Under the pieces are notes generated by a model. That model had not been told where the DNA came from and made no database searches. It worked only from the letters and a program-made list of their open reading frames with translations. A DNA stretch of 64,000 nucleotides, taken from positions 124,001 to 188,000 of the forward strand of contig JAHGAU010000004.1 in NCBI GenBank assembly GCA_019925105.1, in the 5' to 3' direction. Below, piece after piece: positions 23,715-35,693 of this stretch (its first letter is position 1; every line of letters begins with the position of its first letter). This stretch comes from Niebla homalea (Eukaryota > Ascomycota > Lecanoromycetes > Lecanorales > Ramalinaceae). The position numbers were made by a program, and so were the translations under genes.

Positions 23715-25285
23715 TCCTATATTAAGTATTTACCCTTCTTATACGCCGTATACTTTTATACGTTTTTAACGAGGCCTTTATTTATTAAGCCTTTATATTT
23801 ATACGTATTATATTCTTTAATATATACCGTATATCTTATACCGTTATAGTATTTTATAATAATATATTTATAATTCTAATACTTAAAGTATTAATAAATA
23901 TCCGCGGCTTTATTTTACGGCCGGGTTAATTTAAGGGATTTACCCTCAATTATCCTTTTATTTAGAATATCGTCGTATATTTTCATTAACGTTACGCTTA
24001 AAACAACCGTAAAGTATTTCTTTATTTATTTTTAATATCCGGTCTTTTTATTATTAAGGGGAGTTTCTAATTAACGATTTCTACTTTTAAATAAAGGACC
24101 ATATTCTCTTTTTCTATAAGTTTTAAAGTAGACTTTACTTTTATTTTTATAAAGCGTATTAAATATATTCTATTTACTGTAATAATAAATAATTATTTTA
24201 ATATTTTTATTATCTTAAATTCATTTTTATTAATTTATATTTTTAACTTCTTTAAGTTTTTTTTTATTTTTAATAATGTTATATTAAGGAGGATATTTCC
24301 ACTTTATAATTTAGGTATAATGATAATTTACTTTATTAATAGCTTTCCCGTCACTTTAAACGCCTTTATAAGCTATAAAAAATTTACCTTTATAACGGTA
24401 TCTTTTTCTTTTTTAATTAATAATTAAATTATTATTATTTTTACTTTTTTAACGGCGCTGTTTTCTCTTTGATTTATATTGATTCCTTTTTAATTATTAT
24501 ATATCTTTTCTTTATAGTTTTTATTACTTAAATTTTTCCCTTTTAAAGGGTTTCCGCCGTTTTTTTTTTACTTTATATATCCGCTTTTTAATTTTTATTT
24601 TTACCCTTTTTTACTATTTTTACTATTACTTCTTAAGCTCCTTTTAGTTATTTTAACTCCTTTAATCTTACCCTTACTTTCTTATAGAAGTCTTTTATCC
24701 CCTATAACCTTACTTATAATATCGGCTAGATCTTTAATATAATAACCGTTTATTCCGTTATTAATAATTAATTTAAGGCCCTTAATATTTCCTCTCTTAT
24801 TTTAACCTTTTTACGTATTTAATATATTATTTCTCTTATTCTTTATTCCTAGTTATTTACGGGTTTATTGTCTTTATTACGTTTCGTTTTTCTCTTGTAT
24901 ATCTTTAATATTATTAATATTATTTCCGCTTTACGTATGTACTTTACCCTTTTTCTTTATCGCTGTTACCGCTTTAATCTCCTTAATGCCCTTTTTATTT
25001 ATTATATTTTTACGTATTTAACGTATTTCTTTTCATATATTTTATTAATTATAATTCCCTTATTTAATTTAAAGATTATTCGTCGCGTTATTATCGCGGT
25101 ATTTATATGATTCCCCGTTACTTTTATTAATATAAATTATTTATCTATATACTCTTTCGTTTTTAATTATTATATTATTTATTTTCATCGTAATTAAGGT
25201 ATTAGTTTTATTATTATTTAAGCTATACGTACACGTATCTTTTTGGGCCTCTGGGGTCCCTCTGTTCGTCGCCATCATTCTTATC
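23715..25285 (-). mobile_element. LINE A3, 5' segment (ORF1) with 5' end
   Basis: The minus-strand ORF1 part of A3, from the hAT insertion to the element's 5' end. The start codon is at 25275-25273 (reverse of CAT), opening MATN-GTPEA, and the first ~40 bases are spared by RIP. Subtracting LTR-a, the 530 bp element and hAT leaves about 5.8 kb, the normal family A length, so A3 is otherwise complete. The 80-codon plus-strand frame at 24868-25110 lies antisense to ORF1 and is a shadow. Confidence 0.85.
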
Positions 25286-25360
25286 TTATTTTATCTAATC
25301 AATTAATTAATAAACGATAAAGGCGGAATTATATTAATGAATTAGATTTAGAAAGAACTT

Positions 25361-28300
25361 CTAGATGGCGATGAACAACGGGACCCCAGAGGTCAGAAAC
25401 GATACACGTGTATATAGCTTAAGTAATAGTAAGGATAATACCTTAAATACGATAGGCGGAAGCGGAATAATAGTAGGGGTAAAAGGGGAGGAAGGGTAAA
25501 CGGCCTAGGTTAATAAGAACGGTAATAAGTCATATAAATAACGTAATAAATACGAGATAAAAAGGCCTTAAATTAAATAGGAAGTTTATAATTAATAAGA
25601 TACGCATAAAGGAACGTATATAACGCGTAAAGGTATTATTATAAAAGGTAATAAATAAAAAGCGGAGGGAATAAAGACGGTACGTAAGGACGGATAAAGG
25701 GTAAGCGGAGGCGTAAAAGGCCTTATTAAGTATATATAAACTGGAAGAAAACTAAGTAAAGATAAAGAAATATTAAGTAAATAGGAATAAATTATAAAAA
25801 GAAATAATTATTAAATACGTAAGGAAAAAATAAAAAAGGAAGAAACAATAAAAATACTAAAAAGCCTCCTTATAATTATATAAAAAAATATTATATTAAA
25901 AACTTAACCGATATTATAAATCGGGTTACGGAAAGTAAGAAACTTTTTTATAAAAGCAAAAAGAGGTTTAAAGGAGTTAAAGAGATTATATAAAGCTTAA
26001 AAGGCGGTAATAAAAACGTTAACAGATAAAAATGAAAAAAGATAGAAAAGATATATATAAAGTAAAAAAATAATAAAAGAAACTTTAAAAAAGGGAACGG
26101 GAATAAGTTAAGTAATAAAAGCTATAAGGGTAACGCCGGCATTAATAATAAAAAAGATAAAAGTAAAGGAGAAAACGGCAGCGTTAAAGAAAATGAAAAT
26201 AATAACTATATAATTATCGGGCGAAAAAAAAAAAAGTATAATGGTAAAAATAAACCTATTATAATTAATAAAAATATTTAAGGTAATAAGAAAGTTATTA
26301 ATAGAATAAATTATTATAATACGTAAATTATAAAGCGGAAATATTTTCCTTAATATAATTTTATTAAAAATGAAAGAAAAGCTAAAGAAGTTAAAAAGAT
26401 AAGTTAATAAAAAGGGGTATAAAACGGTAAAGATATTAAAGCAATCTTTTATTATTACGGTAAATAAGATATATTTAATAAGGTTTATAAGGGAAAAAGG
26501 GGAAGTTACCTTAAAATAGATAAAAAAGGAGAATATAGTCCTTTACCCTGGATTAAAGATTATTAATTATAACCTCTTTATTATAATAAAGAAATTAAAC
26601 GCCTTTAATTATATAAAAAGATACTTTACGGTTATTTTAAACGTAACGTTAATAAAAATATATAACGATATTCTTAATAAAAGGGTAATAAAGGGTGGAT
26701 CTTTTAAGTTAATAAAACCTTAAGACCGGACAGCGGATATTTATTAATACTTTAAATATTAAGGGTATAAATATATTATTACGAGGTACCTTAATAATAC
26801 GAAGTACGCGGTATATATTAAAGGGTATAATACGTATAAATATACTGGCTTAATAATAAAAAGTTTAATAAAAAACGCGCCGAAATACGCGGTATATAAT
26901 AATAATAATTACTTAACGTAAAACTTACAGTATACGGTAAAAGTAAAAAAGACTTAATATAAAGAGATTAAGATAATAGTTAAAATTTAATATTATAATT
27001 CATATAAATTTAAATTAATAAAGTAATTAAAGATAATCTTAAAATATAAACGGAGCTTATTAAACGGGGAAAAGTAAAGCGTAATAATTAATAATATAAA
27101 AAAAAGGAAACTTATAATAATATTAACTTTTAAAACCAGCTGCCCGATTAAGATTATTATTATAATAAAAAAATTAAAATAAATAATACTTAATTTTAAG
27201 GAAAGACCGTTTATATAAATAAAAGTTAATAAAGAAAGCCTAATGGATATTAATATTTAATATATTTACGCTTTTAAAAATAATATAATATAATATACGT
27301 AAGGAAGTAATTAAAGTTATAATATTAATATTTAAATTTAAGGAAATAAAAAATATTAATATTATAGCGATATAAAAGTTATTATATAATTTATATACTT
27401 ATTTTTTAATTAATTTAAGAAATAGTTTTTATTTAACTTTTAAGGATAATAAAACGATACGGATATACTTTTTTATTAATAAGAAATTAAATATAAATAA
27501 CTAGAATGTTATTTATTACGGAGGAAACCTATATATATTTTAGATCGTATAAAAGGGGGATATTAAAAATATTTTAAATATTTATAATATATATAATCCG
27601 CTATTAACTAATAAAAAGGAACCCTTTACGATCCCGTTATTTAAGGATATTATAATTATACCCGGTAAATACCTTTTAATAAAGGACTTTAATCTTTATT
27701 ATATTTAATAGAACGAAAACGGTTATATAATTAATTATATTAAATTTAAGGAACTATTAATAATTATTATATAATTTAATTTTACGTTATTAATATTAAA
27801 AGGGGTTATTATATAGGAAAACCGTAAACTTAAAACTATAATTAACTTAATATTTAATTTAAAAGATATTATTAACTTAATTATAATATACGGACCTTAA
27901 AAGGACCTAAAATACGGTTTAGATTACGTCTTAATATAGATAACCTTAAATTGGTTTATTAACGTAATTCCGCTTTTACCGTTTAAACAAGTATAAAAGA
28001 CGGTTAAAGAAGCTGAAATATTAATAAAAGCGGTAAAAATAATATCCTAATTAATAAAACGTCCCCGGCTTAATAATAAGGAATAGATTGACCGTTTCGT
28101 AAAGCGGGTAATAAAGGCTTTAAATAAAGTAATTAACGTTATAATCTTAATAATAAAGCCGTCTTAAAAAGTTAAAATCTATTAAAATAAAGAATATATA
28201 AAAGCGATTATAAAAATAAAAGCGCTTATAAAGTAAATTATTAAATATAAAAATTAAGAGATATTTTAATGATTAAAAAAAGCTTAAAAAAAAAAGAAAA

Positions 28301-31135
28301 AAATTATCCGGAAGGTTAAATAAATATACTTCCGGGTTATAATATATAACTTAACGGTTTCCCCTTATAATATTTAAAAGCTAATAAAATACGGTAAAGA
28401 ATAAAGTGGGAAACTTAAATTTATCCCCAAGTTTTTACCTTTAAAAAGATTAAACGGTATAATAATAAATATTTTTAACGGTAAGATTAAGGCTTTTAAA
28501 GGGGTATTCTTTCCCTTATTATTAAAAATTAACTTAATAAATATTAACGGTACGGTATATTCTGAATTAATAATAATAAGTAAAATAATAACTTAAAAGA
28601 TAATAATTAAAACGATTAATAAACTGAAGAAGGATAAGGCCCCCAGACTTAACGGTATATTAAATAGGTTTTTATCTATAGTAACGTTATTATTTAAAAA
28701 GGTCTTTATTTATTTATTTTAAGTTTACTTTAATATAAAATATTATTTTTATAGATTTAAGGAAATTAAAACAATTATCTTTAAGAAGTTGGTTAAATTA
28801 AATTACTTAAAGATAAAGTTATAAAAATTTATAATATTCCTTTATACGTTAAAGAAAACTTTAAAAACGGTAATTATAAAGATCTTAAGTAATTATATAG
28901 AAGGATATAAATTACTCCCTAATTAATAAATAAAAGTAAAAAAAAGACAATTAACAGAAACGGCTTTTAAAGGCTTAATTAATAATATATATACGGTATA
29001 AGGTTATAAGAAAAAGTATATTATAAGTCTTTTTTCCTTAAATATTATAAAAACGTTTAATAAGGTAAATTATTAAAAATTATTATATAATTTACGGAAA
29101 AAAGGGGTCTTATTTTTCCTTATAAATTAAATAAAGAGTTTCTTAAGTAATTAAACGATATTAATCAGCTTAAAATAAAAAATAAATATAATAAAGTTTA
29201 TAATAATAAAGATTCTTTAAAAATTATTTATTTCTTTAATCTTATTTTTATTTTTTAACGGCTTACTTATTGAAGACTTAATAAAGTTAAAATAAAAGAT
29301 TTAAGTAAGAGATTTTATTAATAATATTTACTTCTTAACTTATAGTACATTTACTTATATAAACTATTTAAAGCTAAAATAGGCCTATAAAGTTTATTTA
29401 CGATAAATAAAGATATATAGGGTTTAATTTACCCTATATAAATATAAGCTTATTTATATAATAAAAAGCCCGAAGTTATATAATATAATAATTATAATAA
29501 ACTTAAGTAATATAACGGTAAAACCGGAAGTTAATATTAAAGTATTTAACCTATAAGTTAATAAGAAATTAGACTAAAAGGACTATATAAAAAAGGTTTA
29601 AAAGAAAATAATTTCACAGGAAAAAAGCCTTATTTACCTTATAACGTCAACGTAAAAAGTTACCTTATAGAAGGTTAGAACCGTTTATTAAACGGTTATA
29701 AAGCTTATAATAATATACGTAATAACTATTTAATATATACTTAAAGGTATATTTAAATATAGGAAAAAGCCCGTCCGGTAATTATAAAAAGTCTAAAATT
29801 AATACTTAAGAGTAATAAATAAAGTATATAAAGTAACTCCCGTCCCGGTATTAAAATTTAAAATCTTTATATTATTAATAAAGCTGGTTTTAAATTAAAT
29901 AATCACTTAAATAAAATTTAAAAAAATATAAACTTAATTACGTTAATAGGAAATAAATGTATTTATTAAAACTATAAAAAACCTTGGATAAGAAAGCGTA
30001 AAGAAACGGTACCTACCCCCCCTACGGAAGTTAAACTAGAGTAAGTTAAAAAAAAGGTTAACTTAATTTACGTTTAAGAAATTAATATAAGAATATATAA
30101 ACTTTTATTTAAAGTGAAAACGGCGGAAAAAAAGAAGGTTATAAGGATAAAGTTAATAGCGATTACCCTATAGATTATAAAAAGGTAAATAAAACGTTAA
30201 CGTAAATATAAAGAATCAATCCTTTAAGGGCGATAATACCCGGCGTTAAATAATAATAAGGTTATTAATAAGTATCTCCGGCGTTACAGGATTATAAGGA
30301 AAGGTAATAACGTATTAATAATTTAACTTTAAATAAATAAAAATGGCTTAATTTATTTCCTTTTTATTATATACGCTAATAACCGGATTAACGTTAATTA
30401 TAAGTATAAATAATAAAAGTAAAACGTTATATATATATTAATTTTTTATTTACTATTTAAGGAAATTAAACCAAGATTAATTAAAAAGGTAAAGATTAAT
30501 AATTATCGTTAAATACTTATTAATAAAAAGGGTATTAAGGCGGCCGCCAGATTTATAATAATTACGGATTTATTATTATAGTTTAACTTAATTAAAAAAA
30601 TAGAAAAAATAATTAAAAACTTAATTAAGAAATTTCACCGCCAATTTAAGGGTAAAAAATAGCGGCGGGAAAACTGTACTTAATAGGGGGCTAAAAGGGC
30701 TATAAATACCGGGGCGGTATAAAAGGCGATACTATATCGGTCAGCAGAATTATATAAATAAAATAATAATAATATATATATTAATAAAAATATTTAATAA
30801 TATAATTAAAATTCTGAAATTTTAATATTAAATAGACCCGTAAAATAACGGAAAAGCAATAAATTTAAAGGTAACCCTTAAGTAGATTTAATTATAATAT
30901 TATAGGTTTTCTTAGAAAAAACGTATAAATAAATTCTTATTCTTTAAATGGTTATAAATGCTCTTAGCCCTTAAGACGTAAGTAAAGGCTGGGTGGACAC
31001 CGGTTTTTATTCCTGACGTTATGGATATCGGGTTTTTTACGGTTATTAATAAGGTTAAATGGCCGAGTATTAAGGAACGCCGGAATTAGCTCAGCTAGAT
31101 CCGTAGTATAAATCAATTAATCAATTAATTAATTA
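25361..31135 (+). mobile_element. Full-length LINE family A copy A4
   Basis: About 5775 bp without an insertion. ATG at 25365 starts the ORF1 frame with the same N-terminal peptide as A1, and the first ~40 bp keep CpA/TpG. The endonuclease shows a KDFNLYY block near 27677-27710 (GDFNLHH in active LINEs). The RT has the NKAPG-like block KDKAPRLNGILNRF near 28637-28670. The element ends with the standard 3' block and a (TCAA/TTAA)n tail at 31110-31135. Many stops, so dead. I found no convincing TSD; 25286-25360 upstream is AT-rich spacer with nothing recognised. Confidence 0.88.
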
Positions 31136-31140
31136 ATATA

Positions 31141-31282
31141 ATACCGTTAATATTAACCAAAAAAAGTATAAAAGACAATTAAGGAAATTAAGGTATATAT
31201 AAAGGTAAAGGAGGTAATAACCCGGTTAATAAAGCTTTTCCGGTCAAATAAAGAAAGAATAAATTAACCTTTTAAATTAAAA
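31141..31282 (+). mobile_element. LINE internal fragment
   Basis: A short plus-strand piece resembling the endonuclease-RT linker of LINEs (compare 3600-3735 of A1): it shares TATAAAAGACAATTAAGGAA, then AAATTAAGGTATATATAAAG. It is the sequence between the A4 tail and the B2 start and is probably part of an older target element. Confidence 0.6.
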
Positions 31283-31317
31283 TAATTAATAGAATTATAT
31301 TAATTATATAAATTGAA

Positions 31318-34131
31318 AAAGGAATAACGACGAACAAAGGGACCCCAGAGGTTTAAAACGATGCGTATACGTATAGCTTTCATAATAGTAAAGAAAGTAT
31401 ATTAAGTACGATAAGTAGAAATAGTATAATAATTAAGAATAAAATGGTAAACGGGCAAGTAACTTATATTAATAAAAACGGTAATAATATATATAGGCAA
31501 TATAATAATAATAAGTTAAATAACGCTTAAAATAAATAAAAGAATTAAGGTTAATAAAATATATATATTAAAGCATATAAAACACGTAATAATAATACGG
31601 AAATAATAGGTAAATAAGGGGGTAAGAAGGCCGGTACGGTATTAACGGCAAAGAATATAGGCGGGGGGAAAGGGCAGGAAAATTACGGCGAAAATACTAT
31701 TAAGGGTATATAAAAAGGAAATAAATTTAATAAAAAGGATAAGACCTTAAGGGATTAAAAATAAAAGACGGAAATAATATATTGCCCGGTAAATAAAGGC
31801 GAAAAAGCGGTAAAGGAAACGGTAAAAACCTTAAAAAAACTCCTTACGGTAAAGTAAAAGGATATTACGTTAAAGACCTAACCGATACTACGGATTAAGC
31901 TAAAAAATATAAGGGACTTTTATATAAAAATAAAATTAAAATTAAGGGAGATAAAGCGGCTATAAGGTTTTTAAGGGGCGGTAATGAAAGTATTAATAAA
32001 AAGTAAAAATAACGGTTTAAAGTTAAAGGTATAAGGCGAAGGTATAAAGGCGGCGGCCCCTTGAATAAGAGAAAGCTAAGCAACGAAAATAATAAAGGGG
32101 ATACCCGTGGCAAAGAATAAAAGGATAACGGAAAATAAAACGGCTATATTAAAGAAAGTAAAAACAATAACGATCCGCTTATTTAATAATAAAAAGAGGA
32201 ACGTAACTATAAAGGTAAACTTATTATAATTAATAAAAACTTTTAAAATAATAATAGAACCGTTAATAGAATAAATTATTATAATATATAAACTATAAAA
32301 TAAGGATATCCTCCTTAATATAATGTCTTTAAAGGTAAAGGAAAGCCTAAAGAAATTTAAGGCTTAAATTAATAAAGGAGAATATAAGTCGGTTAAGGTT
32401 TTAAGGTAATTATTTACCGTTATAATAAATAAAATATATTTATTACGTTTTAAGGAAGTTAAGAAAAAAGCTATATTAAGGAGTATAAAAAGGGAGAATA
32501 TAATTTTTTATATAAAGCTTAAGATTATTAATTATAGGCTTCCGTTAAGAATAAAAAGACTTAACTCCTTAAAATACGTAAAAAAATACTTTATTATTAT
32601 ATTAAGCGTAACGTTAATAAAGATATATAATAACGTCTTAAATAAAGGGATTATTAAAGGGGAATTTCTTAAGATAACTTAACTATAAAATAAGGCGGTT
32701 AATATTTATTAATATTTTAAGTATTAAAGCTATAAATATATTATTATAAAGTATTTTAATATTATAAAATATATAATTTATATTAAGGTTTATAATATTT
32801 ATAAGTATATAAAGCTAATAATTAAAAGGCTTATAAAAGGTACGTTTAAATACGTTATATATAATAAGGAAAAATACTTAATATAAGACTTTAAATATAT
32901 AATAAGAGCCAAAAAAATTAAACGTAAAAAAACCCGGATAACCGTGAAAATCTAACGGTATAATACGTATAAGATTAATTTAACGGGTTAATTAAAAATA
33001 GCCTTAAAACGTAAACTTAATTAATTAAATAGTAAAAAATAAATAATAATAACGGATAAAATAAAGAAGAGAAAGTTTTTTATAATTTTAACTTTAAGGG
33101 TCGGCCGTTTTACGTTTTTAATAATAACCGGAAAAGTATTAAATTAGAAAACGTTTGGTTTTAATAAAAGTCCGTAATTTAAATAAATATAAAAAAAGGA
33201 GCCTTTATAAAGGTTAATATATAATATATTAACGCTTTTAATAATAATATAATATAACGTTTATAATAAAAAAATTAAAGTAATAATATTAATATTTAAG
33301 TTTAAAGAAATCAAGGATATTAACGTTATAATAATAAAAAAATTACTATATAATATATATATATATTCGTTTATTAACCTAAAAGAAAGGTTTTATTTAA
33401 CCTTTAAAAGGGATAAAATAATCAGAATATACTTCTTTATAAAAAAAATGGCTCAACGTAAATAATTAAGATATTACTTATTATAATAGAAACCTTTATA
33501 TACTCCGTATTATAAAAGAAAAAAACTTAAAAAGCGACTTTAATATTTATAATATATAAAACCCGCCATTAATTAATAAAGAAAAACCTTTTATAATATT
33601 GTTACTTAAAGAAATCTTAATTACTTTAAATAAATATATATTACTTAAAAACTTTAACTTATATTATTATATATAAAACGAGGAAAAACGTAGAATAAAT
33701 TACGCTAAATCGGATAGTTTATTAATATTTATTGCTTAAATTAACTTTTTATTATTAATATTATAAAATTTATTATATAAGAAAGTTATAAATTTAAAAC
33801 GACGATTAATTTAACCTTTAATATAAAAAAGGTTATTAACGTAATTATAATATATAGGTTATAAAAGGACTTAAAATATAGTTCGGATTATATATTAATA
33901 TAAATAACTTTAAACTAAACCGTTAATACGACCTTATTATTACCGGTAAGGAAAACGTAAAAAATAATTAAAGAAATAAAGGTTTATATAAAAGCGGAGG
34001 AAATAAGAATATAATTTACGGACCTCCTTTAATTAAATAATAAAGACCGGATCGATTTCTTTATAAAGTAAGTAATAAAAGTATTAAATAAAATAATTAA
34101 TAAAATTATCTTAATAATAAAATTCTCTTAA
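31318..34131 (+). mobile_element. LINE family B copy B2, 5' segment
   Basis: Begins with GAATAACGACGAACAAAGGG, the family B 5' end in which the ORF1 ATG has become ATA (compare ATGGCGACG at 54703). It contains ORF1 and the APE endonuclease region, with a KNFNLYYYIQNEE block near 33648-33690. It is interrupted by LTR-f at 34132. RIP-saturated outside the first ~40 bp. The 72-codon minus-strand frame at 31895-32113 is a shadow of ORF1. Confidence 0.88.
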
Positions 34132-34303
34132 TGTTAAGAACGTGTTAAGTGTAATGTATGATTAATATGATTGTTATGTGGCTAGGTAAGTAGCTATGGA
34201 TTTAAGTGAGTATACGCGCCAAGACCCCCGCCAGTAAGCCGCTATGCTCATGCATACCGTAAACCGTAATGCTATGTATATGCGTATGCGCCGTTTCATA
34301 ATA
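34132..34303 (-). repeat. LTR-f, LTR at low coordinates
   Basis: 172 bp, nearly identical to 35518-35688. Differences are mostly transitions at CpA/TpG plus one extra C in a C-run. It carries the CTTGGCGCG core (minus strand) found in other LTRs of the window. Confidence 0.9.
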
Positions 34304-34504
34304 ATATGCCGGCTAAAAGTCAAAAAGTTAACGCTTTCATTATATATTATCACCCTTAGTATAGTATCACTTATGCCCTTATTAATAATAGCTATAATAT
34401 ATTTAAAGCGCCGAGAATATTAAAGAAGTAAATTATATAAATAGTAATAACGTATTAACGCCGTATTGAAATCGTATACTAAGAAAAACCGAGAAAAACC
34501 GCAA

Positions 34505-34605
34505 GCCGGGATTTTATTATAATCCACCCGGTTCATTATCGTAGATTTAAGACCTAGGCTTAAGCTAAATCGCTTAAAAAACGTATCTCCGGTATTTTGC
34601 CGGGT
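34505..34605 (-). other. Conserved 3' module in LTR-f
   Basis: On the minus strand: ACCCGGCAAAATACCGGAGA, then an ACGTTTTTTAAGCGATTTAG segment, CTACGATAATGAACCGGGTG, and CCCGG about 15 bases later. The order and spacing match LTR-a, LTR-c, LTR-e and copia-2. It lies about 200-300 bp before the 3' LTR. Confidence 0.65.
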
Positions 34606-34659
34606 CGTACCTTAAGTGGGTTCCTATGGGAATAACTTTTATGGTTAAGTACTAAAGTA

Positions 34660-35300
34660 TTTAATTTAATACTCGACTTGTTTAATATATTTAGGGTTTA
34701 TAATAAAATAGTAGGCATAATAACTCGTAGAACCACGGTAAATAAAGGCTTTAAAGCCGACTTTATTACTTATATTAGCGGCGAAGTATAAAGAATAGGG
34801 TAAAAATAAGTATATTCCTTTTACTTTACTGCTTATTATAACTTTAATAGTATAAGTGTTAATGTTAATCGAAAATATCAATTAAGTAATAAAAGAAAAA
34901 TCTTTCATTTAAACGTAGGCTTTACGAGCTATAACGGCTGTATAAGAGGTATAGCCAGTTTTTAGGTAATAACTTTACGTCGTGACGCTTGCTTTTACTT
35001 CGGCTTCTTTATGAATTTATTAATGAAATCTTGAAGTATTATAACTAATAAAGGTATTAATAATACTTTAAAGTGGGGTGATTTTAACGCGAGGTGCTTA
35101 ATAAACGTCTTTAGAGGTACGTAGCGTACATAGAGATCGTAAATGGTGAGGTAGGTCGTTTAAGATAATAAGCTAAGTCGTAAGCTTTGTGATGGTGTTG
35201 AGGAGAGTGATTTAGACGACGTGGACGATTTAAGAGAGCATGTAGATGACGAGGAGCTTACTGAGTAAGTAGATAAAGGCATAGTAATAAACCTGATAAC
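34660..35300 (-). pseudogene. Coding-like remnant in LTR-f, family unknown
   Basis: Two minus-strand stretches are open longer than expected. About 35265-35000 reads a Ser-rich run (SVSSSSSTCSLKSSTSSKSL) continuing with few stops, and 34881-34666 is 71 codons open in another register, starting only at TTG. On the plus strand the Ser-rich part reads as an acidic run (ESDLDDVDDLREHVDDEELT) with stops nearby. I favour the minus strand because it agrees with the element's orientation. No domain was recognised; it may be a Gag remnant or captured sequence. Confidence 0.35.
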
Positions 35301-35500
35301 TAACTGAATGGATCTGATGAAGTAATTTATGATAAGTATTATAGATGCTCTGGGGCTCGAGCTGTTGGACGAGATATACGGTATTAACGGTATGTTACCG
35401 GAGTGAGATTTCTGAGTGGCCTCTGGGTACTATAAGCTCTATTTCATGACGAGAATAGAATCGAGTTATTGTATGTATAATAACATATAAAGGACCGACG

Positions 35501-35515
35501 CAGCTATTGCTACCA
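35501..35515 (-). promoter_or_regulatory. LTR-f primer-binding site
   Basis: On the minus strand TGGTAGCAATAGCTG lies 2 bases inside the 5' LTR. It starts with TGG (pairing with tRNA CCA). The same core follows the 5' LTR of LTR-c and, RIP-altered, of LTR-e. The tRNA was not identified. Confidence 0.65.
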
Positions 35516-35517
35516 TT

Positions 35518-35688
35518 TGTTAAGAACGTGTTAAGTGTAATGTATAATTAATATGATTGTTATGTGGCTAGGTAAGTAACTATGGATTTAAGTGAGTGTG
35601 CGCGCCAAGACCCCGCTAGTAAGCCGCTATGCTCATGTATACCGTAAACCGTGATGCTATGTACATGCGCATGCGCCGTTTCATAACA
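35518..35688 (-). repeat. LTR-f, LTR at high coordinates
   Basis: 171 bp partner of 34132-34303, followed by the TSD CTTAA. Confidence 0.9.
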
Positions 35689-35693
35689 CTTAA

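Larger units (their letters stand above)
34132..35688 (-). mobile_element. LTR-f: small non-autonomous LTR retrotransposon
   Basis: 1557 bp with LTRs at 34132-34303 and 35518-35688 (TGTTAAGAACG...CATAACA, about 171-172 bp) and the TSD CTTAA (34127-34131, 35689-35693). Minus orientation is chosen because a TGG-starting primer-binding site sits next to the right LTR and the conserved 3' module sits next to the left one. It lacks pol. It is much less RIP-mutated than the surrounding LINE B2, so it is younger or below the size that RIP acts on efficiently. Confidence 0.88.

Noticed and set aside
23667..23849. 60-codon frame at the right hAT end
   Set aside because: It crosses the TIR and TSD into LINE A3 antisense sequence. 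It cannot be one gene.
24868..25110. 80-codon hydrophobic frame that looks like a membrane protein
   Set aside because: It is antisense to LINE A3 ORF1. Hydrophobicity comes from T-rich codons after RIP.
31895..32113. 72-codon minus-strand frame
   Set aside because: Antisense shadow of LINE B2 ORF1, whose plus-strand homologue is present in B3.
34132..35688. Segmental duplication rather than LTR element
   Set aside because: The direct repeats begin TG and end CA, are flanked by an exact 5 bp TSD, and a primer-binding site adjoins one of them.
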